Shown: positions 1 to 12,000, numbered from the stretch's first letter. The stretch: DNA of 28,377 nucleotides from Elysia marginata (GCA_019649035.1 BMAT01007957.1:187319-215695); one strand, 5' to 3'. Made by a program: numbers and translations. Notes: generated from the sequence alone by a model not told the origin.

Positions 1-41
<41 letters not shown>
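1..41. repeat. (TAC)n microsatellite
   Basis: The window opens inside an uninterrupted TAC trinucleotide run that continues as imperfect TAC/AAC units to about position 81. It may extend left of the window. It lies about 290 bp upstream of the potassium channel start codon. Confidence 0.95.
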
Positions 42-212
42 ACACTAGTACAAGAACTACTACTACTACAACTACTTATACTATCAATACCATAACTGCT
101 GGCACTGCTGCTTCTCCGAATACCGTTACTTTTACCATTTAATGGAAAAAAAGATAAACATGTGGAAATACTACGTTTTGTGATTGATCATGTTGGTTCT
201 CTTGCATTTCAG

Positions 213-327
213 ATATGGAACGGAAAGTTCCAGGCCTTTCCAGATAGTTTCATCAAATCTTCCATAATTTTTTGCTTATGAAAAAAAAGGAAAACATCAG
301 GCTACAGATCAGTGAAGCTGCGTGAAC
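213..327 (+). promoter_or_regulatory. probable 5' UTR of the Kv channel gene with two upstream ORFs
   Basis: A good 3' splice site (pyrimidine-rich, ...gcatttcag) ends at 212, so the first coding exon may begin at 213 behind a 5' UTR intron; otherwise transcription simply starts upstream. The leader holds two short upstream ORFs: 215-247 (10 codons plus stop) and 278-325 (15 codons plus stop). The second ends two bases before the channel ATG at 328. The main ATG has A at -3 and G at +4, a strong context, while the ATG at 278 has a weak one. An in-frame stop at 313-315 rules out a longer N-terminus from this exon. No promoter motif is claimed. Confidence 0.45.
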
Positions 328-1210
328 ATGGATCATGCTTATATTTCCCTTAACGTTGGAGGGCAGATGTTCTATATCCGCGTTGCCTCTCTTCGCTCTG
401 TTCCACGAACTTTGCTCTCCGACCTCACAGAGGCGTCACTTCCTCTCGACCTAGTTTTTGGTGGAAAGGCCATATCTGAGGAAGATGACATTGACGGGAC
501 AAAGCCAAAACATGGTGAGGTCGCAAGAACGGAAATGGGTTACGACTCCACCGGGATCAGTACCAATGGCGCTTTTGTTACGGGGTCACACCCGGGCGAC
601 AGAGCAAAATACGTGTACTTGTCCTGCTCGAACAGAATTCGACCGATACGGCCAATCGCGGCGGAAACTCTCTCCTCAAACACAACTTCCGCCTATTCAT
701 CACCATCAAAATCCACCCCAGAGAAAAGGTCTTCAAAAACATCGGCGCCATTATCACCACCTTCACCAGCTTTTCCAGAGCCTGTGGTACACCTGCAGCA
801 ATCATCCTGTCTCTTTGTTCCCGCTACGTGCTTGACATCACCACGACATAAGCCGGTAGCACTTCCAAACCACAAATCAAGAGGGCGAAAAGTTTACGGG
901 TTCACCAATAAAAGTTTTTACTCTGACGAAAACTACGCAGACAAAACTCAGTCTGATAACTCGTATATCCCAACAGACGCTTTAAGCGGCGGCGCAAAAA
1001 CAGACGCTCTCCCTTATGCTCCACCCAGAAACGATCTGTATTACTCTCCTCTAAACCGCCAAGGTAAACAAAGAACGAACGGTGATGTAGGATGTCCCCT
1101 GGAAATTAACTCGTCGTCTTTGGTGCCACTTCCTCAAGCTGCTCATGCAGATGTATACATTGACCGCAACCCCGTGTTATTCCCATTCATTCTAGATTTA
1201 TATAGACATG
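328..1210 (+). CDS. Kv exon 1: T1 domain start plus long insertion
   Basis: The start is the ATG at 328, the first after an in-frame stop, in a strong context. Residues 6-33 (ISLNVGGQMF... to TLLSDL) are the first beta-hairpin and helix of a Kv T1 domain. Residues 275-295 (DVYIDRNPVLFPFILDLYRHG) are the next conserved T1 block. Normally about 10-15 residues separate these blocks; here about 240 do, rich in Ser, Pro, Thr, Lys and Asn. Codons stay open throughout and GC is clearly higher than in the introns, so this is coding rather than a decayed intron. The donor is G|GTAAGT at 1210/1211, phase 1. Internal sites at 515 (GTGAGG) and 1150 (gcag) would allow an in-frame 636-nt excision. Confidence 0.93.
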
Positions 1211-4200
1211 GTAAGTGATGTTTCTACTTTAGTATTTTGAACGATGAGGTTTTATGTCGTTTTTTATTGCCTTTTGTGAAACGGAGTTGAAATAAATCTA
1301 AACATGGCCTCATGCTGATTCATAAAACAGCAACCACTTTCGCCCTCATTCTTGCCTATACCATCGAAGGCTGTGCACTGCTTCATTGGCGAGATAGAAA
1401 AAAAAACTAATGCAACATAAATTAAAACCTCTTACAGCATTTGAGCTCTACTATTACTCCATTTTGCACCAATAGCAATGATTACGTGATTTTTCCCCTG
1501 TAGATGTAGCACAGCCTCATTCTGATCAAGATTAACTTTTAATTCAAGCATGTCTTTCAACTAACGTTATGACTGAAATTGGAACTTAACGTAACAATTT
1601 GTTCCTATGGTCTTCTTCTTCTTTTCTTTTCTATTTAAATACTAAACTTCTTTTAAGAATCACATACACTGTATCGCGCCAAATCTTAACAGTAAAAACG
1701 TTAGGCGCTTTTCATCAAGACACAAAAGTAATTGAATTTTAACAACAATACATAAGCCAACCCGCACAATACATAGATCAAATATCTGTATAGTATATGA
1801 TGAAAAAATAGACGATGGTATTACATATTTAAAATTGTTTATATAAATTCGGATAAGATTTAGAACTTCGTTGCAAAATTTGATATTGATTTAAAAATGA
1901 TAACGTTAAACTGTTCAGCGATTACGGATCTTTAAAATGATTGTTTTTTTATTTTCTTTAAAACAGTTAAAACATTCTAAAATTTAACTTAAGTAAAACA
2001 TGCATTTTTCTCTCATAAATACAGCAATTGATGCTAAAAGTATTGTTGGGAAACAAAAGTAGTTGAAATAGTTTGAAGATATAGAATCCGTTTTGTCAGT
2101 GTAATATAAGAAATATCACTGTTTTGAAACAAGCGGTTCAGCGCGAAGTTAAGCAATACGTTTTGCTTCTGTTATATTTTCAGTGGGAGTTTTATAATTT
2201 ATTTAACGCTAAACCTTTTTTTATTATTTATACTAGATTCTTTTCGATTTTATATCAAAACTCTTGTCCATCCAAATGTTGGAAATAGAGAAAATACTTG
2301 TAAATATATTTCCTATGATTAGTAAAATTGTATTAAGATGACAGTGCGTTATGGACTACTGTTTGTAAAAGTTACTGCTATTTGTTTTTTATATTGTAAA
2401 CTCATGACTGTTACATTGTTTGATTGTTTCAGGGTGAAAAACTGTAAAATTCCTTTATAGTCCAAATTACGGAAATAAACTTTTGAATCATCTGGGGAAT
2501 CTTATCTTTGTTCATCGTTGCCATTCGCCTTCGTGTCAGCATCATCAGATAAAAAAAAAAAACCGTCGTTATCACTGCACCCATCCTCGCCAATACCGGC
2601 AAGCAGTGACACTACAAAAATGGCGCCCAATAAGGGGCTCGAACCCTTGACCCTCAGATCAAGATGAGTGGTACATAAATAATTTCATAGTGAAAGTAAT
2701 CTACTTTCACTTTATGTACCACTCATACACGAACCTGACACATTAACACACCTTTCCCTACCACTATTTACATATTTAATTCTCATAATTCTCATACTTC
2801 ATTATTCATCATCACTCACTCCAACACACTATCACATTGAGTCGGCTTTGATTTAAGGCATCCTTCGATGGTTTTTATTGAATCTCTCAGTTTGACACGA
2901 ATCTTATATGTGTGAACGTTTGAACTATACTAGGGCATATTATTCTGCAGCGCTCCAACAGAGTGTCACTGTAGATGTTCTCAAGACAGTTGAAGTAGCT
3001 TCCCATTTCTTGTTAATTTCATACACAGACCGTTTCTTCATGTTGTAGGCATAGCCTTCGAGTTACTTGCAATATGTTAGCTGTCTTACCCAGGTATCGC
3101 TTGTGAGGATTTTGTCTTTTACCCGGACATTAATTTTGGTTGTTGGTTCTTTGTTATTCAAATGGAGGATGTTGACACTGACTTTGTTGTGTCCATTGTA
3201 GGTACCATCTTCCAAAGCTGTCTTTAAGTTGTGATGTATCATCGCTCAGTGTGCTTTCCATCTCTGACAATGGGATTGATTCATGTGCCAGGCCCAGTCA
3301 TTGGCATAGCCTAATTTTATTTTATTTTTTTTGGTATGTGGCATTTCGCATAATTATATATATATATATATATATATGATGGGGAGGTGGAGCAATAACT
3401 GAGCCCTGTAATATTCCATTGCTATCTTCTCGTCTTGCTTTTATTCCCTCCAAGAACCACATGATAATATATTGTACCAGTCATGATAGAACTTTGAGGA
3501 TTTTGGTGCAGGGTATTATCTTTGTCAGCTTTATCATAATGTACGCATCAACAGAACTGGATAGGTCAATCAGAACAGCTCCTGACTCGAGTTTCTTTTC
3601 CAAGCTCGATTCTATGTGTGGTGTCAAGGCTAGAAATTGTTCTGTGTGCCTCTATCTGCTCGAAAGCCTGCTTGTTCGGCTGGCATCTTTTGGTCTGTAT
3701 AGAGAAACGGCTACTTTTTTTCCTCAGCGCCCCGGTAAATGACGATGTGATGATGGACAAGGCCATCAAATATATTAACACTGGAACGGCAACTGGCATT
3801 TGCGGCATGTACCCAGAAATGATAACACAGTTGGGTAATGAAGCTATACAATGGCTACCTACCACGATGTCGGAAATAATTAATGAAAGATCCTTTCCAA
3901 AGATCAGAAAACATTCCAAAGTCATCGCAATATTGAAACCAGGAAAACCAGCCTCAGAAACATCTACAGGCCAATATCTCTTGTGCTGATTGTACAATCT
4001 ACTAAAAAGATTTATGCTCACACGGATTATACCTTATACCGTTCAATATATGCTGGGCAAACAACCATAGTTGGTAGAAAACATTGATTACTTTACACAA
4101 AATCTATACTTCCTTGCTCAAAATAGATCTACGTCTACAATGCGAAAACTGCATCACGTCACTTATAAGGAGTGTCAATTTCTACGGCGATTTCCCAAGC

Positions 4201-5983
4201 AGTTTTTGGACTACATCAGTAAGACAAACTTAGTTAAAACTTAAACCTTTTTGCATGGCACAGGTCTGACCAATCGGAAGAGCATTTTTCAATATATTTT
4301 TACCTTGCACTTTAGCAAACTTTTCAAAAGGCTAGATGATAATAAATAAATACCGTTATCAAGTTAATATACATGTATACTTTTCTTTTCTTTATTTTTA
4401 ATGTTCAGGCTTAACTCACCATGCGCGTAGACGCAGCGGTTTGATCCTCTTACAGGTTTTTGTCTTTGTCGTAACAAAACCAAGTTCAACTTAAAGTGAA
4501 TTATTGACATAATTTGGGCATGTGCAAAAGTAATCCACAAGCTAGGGCCATAATTGTATTCTTTTGCTATGGTAAAATGTTCCCAAGGGCTTCTTAAGAA
4601 TTTTGATTGCCAGAGCTTGCTGATCATGTTAGTTTTATTGATATCAACTTTGTGACGGCTAAAAAGTAACATCTGCAGGTAGTTTCCTTAAAGTTGGGCA
4701 TTACCAACTAGAAGAGGTTCCTGACAATCAATGACACGTGAAATGCAATTTGACTTATTGTTTTATAACCGAGCCAGAAATTATTTATTTTTCTTTTTAA
4801 AATAGCTGATAAAGCGCATGGAGAGCTAGATAGATAGATATAGAGACAGATAGAGAGAGAGATAAAAAAGAAAGAAAAAAAGAAAAGAGAGAGAAAGAGA
4901 GAGAGAGAAAGAAAAGAGAGAGAGATACATAGAGCGAGTAAGATCAGTTCCCCACATTTTAATCTACAGTAAATCGACACAGTAATTTGTGTGTTTACCG
5001 ATGCACAGGTCTTATTGCATTGTAAACAATATTAGTAAGTGCAGTAAAATGTAATTTTGTTGATCCCAACCAGACTGTTAATGGCACAGCTTTGCTTTTT
5101 AGTGTATTTTTAAAAGCTGTCGCATTAAAAGTGAGATCGCTTTCTGCTAAGTATCCCAAATTACAGCCACCATAAACAGCAACATTGTCATCACCACCAA
5201 CAACAAAACATTACACCACCACCACAGTAGCAACGTCAACAACAATACCACCACCATCAACAACAATAACAACATTACCACCACAGTCAACAGCAACATT
5301 ACCACCACTATCAACAACAATAACAACAACAACATTACCACCACCATCAACAACATTTACACCACCATCATCAACAACATTTACAAAACCGTCGTCAAAA
5401 ACAAAAACAACATTACTACTACCAGCAACAACAACATCATTAACACATCACCACCACCATCATTGACAACATCCTTACCACCACCACCACCAATAACAAT
5501 AATAACAACATTACCACTACCACCCTCAACAACAAGAACATTACCAACAACAACAACAAAAACTTCACCACCACCGCCAGTAACCAGCAAAACAACATCA
5601 ACAACAAACACAACAGCAAAAACAACAAAAATGTCTCTAGGAAAGTAAAGAAATGACGTTTTTACAGTAACACTTTACCTTCATCTTTATTCTTTCACCT
5701 CTGTGAGCTTAAAACGGATCAAGTTCTCGCAAGATCGAACTATTTGCATTGTATGAGAAATGCCAATAAAAGTTATTTTTTCGCTCTATCGATTAAAAGG
5801 GTCTTCAGAGCAATCGCCTCTGCTCAACTCGAAGAGAATCTGATGTGCATTGATTCCCAGTTGGTTCGACTCTTTAAGTAGCTCTAACGCAATCAAAACA
5901 CGTGAAAACTATCAATTCCGCGTTTTGCGCATGTAGCGCGTTACGGTTGATTGGTAAACAATAAGTCTACAGTATCAGTGCAT

Positions 5984-6017
<34 letters not shown>

Positions 6018-9000
6018 ACTATAGGTTTTAGGTTAAAATAACATAAGTTATCTCTACAATTTTTTATAGAAAGTGTTTTTGCATTTTTTGTCACCGATTT
6101 AAAACTTTCCCATGTGATCGATATTTTCAACCTTTGTCGTTTTGCTACTGGCTCTGCTCCAATATCCACCCATTCGGATTTGCGCCTCGAGCCCTGATCT
6201 GGTGGTTGCAACTTAGACCCAAACTACGGCTTATGCTAAGTTGTAAGAATGCCTTTTGTCGTGTAAGACTATAACCACATTTTTTTCTTCTCATCTTGCC
6301 TCTCCCTGGTCCTGCGAAGGTCAACTCCACCTCCCGCCTGACGTGTGCAGCTTGACCATCCGGATGGAGCTGGACTTCTGGAAGATTCCAGAGGAGCTGA
6401 TTGGGTGAGCCTTTAAGTCCATGTCTCTTCAATGCGTTTCAAGACCAGTCCTACTTCGTTCTAATAAGTCATGCCAGAAACTTTTATTCTGTGAAAAAAC
6501 ATTGAAGTGAACCGTATTCTACTTTTACTTAAAACAAAACGTTATAGTTTCATTTCCCAAGTTTTTTTTTATAAAAAATTCCTAATACCTAATTCAAACC
6601 TAAACCACCTTGTACTGTCAAAACTGCGACATCCGGCTGATCTGGAATGGTTGCGAGACACATCAACTTTACTTTTCTCGGCTTCCTCCTTTTGACAAAT
6701 ACTTAGCTCAAGTCAGTTCCAAACCAAAAAGAGAAAAGACAGCGCAGCCAACACCTCTAACAAGATGATACATAGTTTAGTCTAGACGTAACATGATAAG
6801 GGCGTTCTTTTTTAGCACTTTTCTAATCAGTAAAGATAACACTGGTGGAATTGACCCTTGGACTTTCTTTTTGTACAATTGGTGCCGGAACCCTTACACT
6901 AGTCAGTTGTGTTTGTTCCAGCGCACATATTTACAAAAGAAACATACAGTGAAGTGTTTATCAGGTACATCAATTGAAATATTTTTGTAATATTTTAAAC
7001 TCCTATAGCGACATCGATGATGTAGATGTTTAGGCATACTCGTGTCCAAATAGGACCATTATGTTTTCACTCCTTGAATATCACATGATTTCTGTAACGA
7101 TTAAGTTTCTGAAAGCACTAAATATTCTTTTTTTTAAGACAGATTTAAAATTTCCTCATGGAGTTCATACACTGGCAAAAGAATTTGTGATAAGTCATAA
7201 ATAATTTAATTAACATTAGCCAAATTTTAGCAGTTTTAATCTGTGTTCAAATACTGACAAGCGACTATTCGAGCACTGAAGTACTAAAACATCATTTTAA
7301 TTTTGTATTCAAAATTAAAGAATTTGTTACATGTTAAGCTCACAGCTGCCACAAAGTGAAATATACTGGTGAATATAACAAAAAAATAAAATACAAGTCA
7401 TCTTCAGATTCTCCATGTCCTATTCGATGAACAAGATTTATTACATCAGTCGTTTAAAAAAAACTTAACACCAGAAAAAACCTCATTTCTAGGAATCATT
7501 TCTTCGATAAAGAAATATTGGAAAGTCCATTGATTATCGAACTAGACACTAATTTTTCTGAAATAGAGAAAAAAAAGGAAAAAGGGGGAGAAAATCTCAA
7601 CGCTTGATGTTTTACACCTCATGATCTTTCTGTGATAATTATTCTTTCCTAGAGAATCAATAGGCCTGGTTCGAGATTTTGTCGGCAAAACTTGTGCCTA
7701 TGGCTTCATTCCGTCGAATGTAAGGTCGAGAGATAAAAGAAACAACACCCCCACCTTAAAATAAAAACAACAAAAAAAAAAACCCAAAACAGGAGGTGGG
7801 CGTTGTAAGAGAGAATTACTGAATTGTTTTCCTTAATCAAACAATGGCAAATACGCAAACGCTTTCGTGGCTCAATCTTACTTGGCTCGTGCTCTTTGAC
7901 AAGAACAAAACCCATGTTGTATTGGATAACTTATCAGTTTGCATCAGTCAATAACCACAATATTTTTTTTACCTTTTTACAATAGCTTATGTATTCTTGT
8001 TTTTTTTGCTCCACTCTGATATTAAACAGATTATTGTGCAACCTTTTCTAAATGGTCTTTTCTATATAGAGAATGCTGTTGGCGAGAGTTCCAAAACGGC
8101 ATCGACAGAATGAAGGTGGTGCATGCAATCTCGGCGACCTTGACCGACCGATTTGATGACCCCGAGGTCAGAGAGCAGCTGACCAGGGCTGGGCGAGTCT
8201 GGCTCACCATGGAGCGCCCAGACTACGGCAAGAGAGCAAAGGTCAAATACGATTTTTTAACTGTTAAAAAATAAGCCTTACAAATCAATAATGTCAGCAA
8301 ATGCGTAATGAAATATAAAGCATAAGCTATGGGAGCACTAAATTATTTGTGGTGGTAACGATGGTGTTATTCACATGTAAGAGTGATGATTGTAGTTAGC
8401 TTGTTTATTATAGGGATAGAAATAATGATAGTGATGATGATGCTGATGATGTTGAGATGACCAATTGCAGTGTTCAAGAAAAATTGTATACAAAAGCAAT
8501 AAGCTTTTTGTAAGATACAAGTTTTAAAAATGTATACAATTCAAGAACATTCCAAAACGGCATGTTTAACGTCTTCAAAATCTATTTTGCTTTAAAATCT
8601 GTTTTGTTCCGCATCTACAGATTTGGTGTGCAGTGTATTATATCTGCATCCTTCTTTCCACTATCACGTTTATGATGTTGACACTGAACGATTTCCAAGA
8701 AGTAAAACCAGAGTTTGAGAGTCGACTGGAAGAGTACACGAATGGTAAAACAATCAGTTGAGAGCGAAATTGTGCTTATTTTGCTAGACTGAACGATCAT
8801 GTCCGTTTAAAAGTTCGGTTTACAATCTTCTATCTGTCTTTTGTATCTCTCGCGACCAATCCAAAATTCTTGTTTAAGAAAACGTTTGCTAGAAAGTTAG
8901 TCTGTTTTTCCGATTTTCTCACTATTTTAAATGAACAAAAGTTATTTTTTCGGCAAAATATCGATAATTTTATTAAATTTGATATTACTTGGAGACTCAG

Positions 9001-12000
9001 AAAGATGCATTGTCTGAGCTGGCGACTCGTAACATTGTCAAAATGGCGACACTCAACTTATTTGCGCTGGTAGCAAGACAAAGTATATCATAAGTTCCTC
9101 CTGACCGGCCCAGATCAAAACAGTTACTCTTACAGGCGGAATCAACATTAAGGGCAATATAGGTGCAGTTTAGTTTAACACTTTTGGTATTTGTAGCTAA
9201 TTTAAAATTACACTTTGTGAAATGGTGATGGAAATATATAAAAAAATTTAATACGGTCACGGCAGGAAATAAGATAAGCAGTAAAGCAAGAGTGGAGTTC
9301 ATACTCTACCATTCTCTACCAAAAATATTTTAATGGTAATTATAATTTAGACATAGAAAGAGGGGTCTGAATAAGATCCATTCCTTACTTTTATTACAAA
9401 TTTGACATCTAAAATTAAAAAAGCAATAAAAAACTATTAACTTTTTTTAAAAAGTGCATCTCATAAATATGAAAAAATTTATTCAAGACATAGGGAGTAA
9501 TTCAGTTTTATTTAAATTTTTTGTGTTGCATTAGATATTTTCTGAAACTTATGTAAAAGATTTGATCGGCACGAGGAAGCATGAATGATTAAATCTCACT
9601 GGAAATATTTTCAGAAAATTGCGGCTTATTTTGTTGAATCTTATTCCAAATAAAAGATAAATGCTCCTATAGAGTTTTTGTTTCATCTCAGACAATGACA
9701 CCCTGCATGTGGTCCACTATGGGACTTTCCATAAGCCTGTAGATTGGTTGGAGGGCACGGAGATATGTCTCGACATCTTCTTCACGCTGGAATTCGCCAT
9801 CAGGCTTATTACCTGCCCAGACAAGAAGGATTTTGTCAGGTAATGGCTGAGTTTGGAAAAACCCGTTCACAAAATGTTTAGCTACCACTGCAGATTAGTC
9901 GTACACTTTGATCACATTAGAAGGCTTTGAATTTTAAAAGAAAAAAATTTTTGGAGCTTCAAACTTTAAAATTGCATAAAAATATATCTATTTTGTCTTG
10001 CTGACTTGAAGGAGAAACCGATTTAAACATAAAATTTTTTTCAGGGTCATTGTTGCTTTTAAGGGGGATTTACTTAGAAGAAGAATTTTTGACTTTCAGC
10101 ATACTAAATTATTGCAGGAACAAACACAACATCGTGGATATCATGATTCTGTCGACGGCCTGGACGCGGTGTATCTACGACCGTATTATCACATGGGACC
10201 ACGAGAACTTCACGGAGGCTCGCAGTTTCGCCATGGTCGTGCTGAACAGCCTGTTGGGCCTCAGGGTACTGCGCATGCTACACCTGGCAAAGATCTTCCG
10301 CACGCTAAAGGTTAGACACTCATGCGGCTTCTGGTTTAAGGGAAATGCGGATCTTTTGTTTTGGGGTATCTATTATTGCAATGTAAGGAATTTAATTAAA
10401 CTTGTGTCTTTTGGGATTCTATACCAAATTTAGACTTAAGTATTTACCGATTTTTAATATCACAAGTAAACACCTTAATAATAAAATTCTTTCTTTGCTT
10501 CAAAAGTCTCATTGACGTACAGTTTCTTGAATAAAAGGTCTTTAGATATTAAAATACCGAAAGTAATTTCTATAAACATGAGTTTCGGATTATTAAAAAA
10601 ATGGGAAAAATTACCGCGTATGCCTAAAAAATGTTTTCATATTTTATTTCGTGATTAATTGATTTTATGTAAAATGAACAAAACAACACTTTCATCAGCA
10701 CCATCGCTGTCAACGAAATGCATCAACGCATTTAATCTCTTGCACATTAGATAAGTCTTTATTTTAAAGCGACAAAGTTTGTTTTTTAAAGAGCGAAGAA
10801 TGTGAAGAAAGAATCATCTTGTCTTCCCTGTTTCTTTTTTACATTCTCACAAAAGTGCAAAAGACGTGCCCGCAGGTGTAAAAAACAATTACACTTTTTT
10901 TTATCTATTAGTAACAACACTATCTAGACCGAAAGCTCAGAGCACTTTGATGGAGCTCGAACACCAATAGCCATAATAATTATCATTATCTTTTAAAACA
11001 TCACCTTCACCCGCTCCACCCAAACCAACCTCCACTCTCCATCCACTCTTTCTCTCATTCTATCTATCTATATATGCCTAACCTAGAATGTTTCTATTTC
11101 CCTACCACACACATCTTGTGGTATCGTTATCCACTGGGTTCGAGCCGCCGGTTTGATGGGTCGACGTTTAGTCTTTGAGAAAAGCTTTGTCCACATTTCT
11201 TCGTTTCTTTAAGACTACAAATGAGTACCCGTCTGTGCGCGGTGAATGATCTTGTCAATAAACCAGAGTGATGCGCTTCAACTGCAGCTCTTCTGTGAGT
11301 TTAGAGCGTGATTTGGTTGGTATGACCTTACGGCCAGCCCGGAGAAACGCCAGAGCGTTTTAGTGGATTGGGCGCTTTGGTTCTACTTTGTAATTATGAC
11401 GTCTCTTTTTTCTGTCGTATACACGTTGTCAAAACTCTTTTGGTTTAAATTCTTCCTTTCTTTCTCTTCCTTGTATTTCTAACCACCAGGTGATGTATCT
11501 GTCCATTCTGGCCAGCATGCAGGAGCTCGCCCTGTTGGTTGTTGTCATGGGAGCGGGGGTGTTGCTGTTTGGCAGCACCCTCTACATCGCCGAGGGTTTC
11601 AGTACCTCTGACAACGAGCCGCTACAGTTTGCCAGTATACCGGAAGCCATGTGGTGGGCTATCATCACCATGACAACCGTGGGGTAAATTTGAGTACACA
11701 ATTCCATGTCTTGCAATTATTACAAATTGCGTCGAATGGCGCAATTTTTACTCGAAATGGCGTGAGTATTTGGAAGTATACGTTTCTCTCAGCTTCAAAA
11801 CGTTAAAAACTGCTTGAAATCTTCTGAATGAAGTTTTTGGAAAGATACAAAAAGTTCAGTTGATTGAAAGTACTAAGAAAAGGATGAACTATCTACTCTT
11901 CATAGGCGGTATTTTAAATTCCAACCTTCAACACTGGACTCATTTGGGTTGGACAAATTAACACATCAGACGTAAAAGACATACACATTTTGGACATTTT

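Larger units (their letters stand above)
1211..6319 (+). other. Kv intron 1 (5.1 kb)
   Basis: AT-rich intron between exons 1 and 2. From 1211 to about 2580 I see nothing but AT-rich sequence with scattered short A/T runs. It then holds a tRNA-Lys-like primer-site remnant, a large foldback, a rearranged LINE fragment, a GA/GATA tract, a 470-bp ACC/AAC tract and a TA tract, each listed separately. The stretch 4063-4820 contains no recognisable element. Confidence 0.85.

Noticed and set aside
322..327. A GTG two codons upstream as the Kv start
   Set aside because: Nuclear animal genes start at ATG; the ATG at 328 has a strong context and an in-frame stop lies at 313.
458..835. Second long open frame inside Kv exon 1, possible dual coding
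   Set aside because: The exon is GC-richer and poor in stops in all frames; the alternative product has no recognisable domain and a start far downstream of the channel ATG.
3566..4021. 151-codon minus-strand open frame
   Set aside because: It is mostly antisense to the plus-strand RT fragment and crosses the inversion junction; the RT blocks are read in other frames.
4364..4672. 102-codon minus-strand open frame in Kv intron 1
   Set aside because: No family resemblance; possibly part of an unknown repeat, but I could not support either claim.
5147..5648. Several poly-Thr/Pro and poly-Val/Leu open frames
   Set aside because: By-products of the ACC/AAC triplet repeat in an intron.
5855..5870. 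GGTTCGACTC resembling a pol III B box
   Set aside because: No pairing T-arm and no A box upstream, unlike the two SINE heads.
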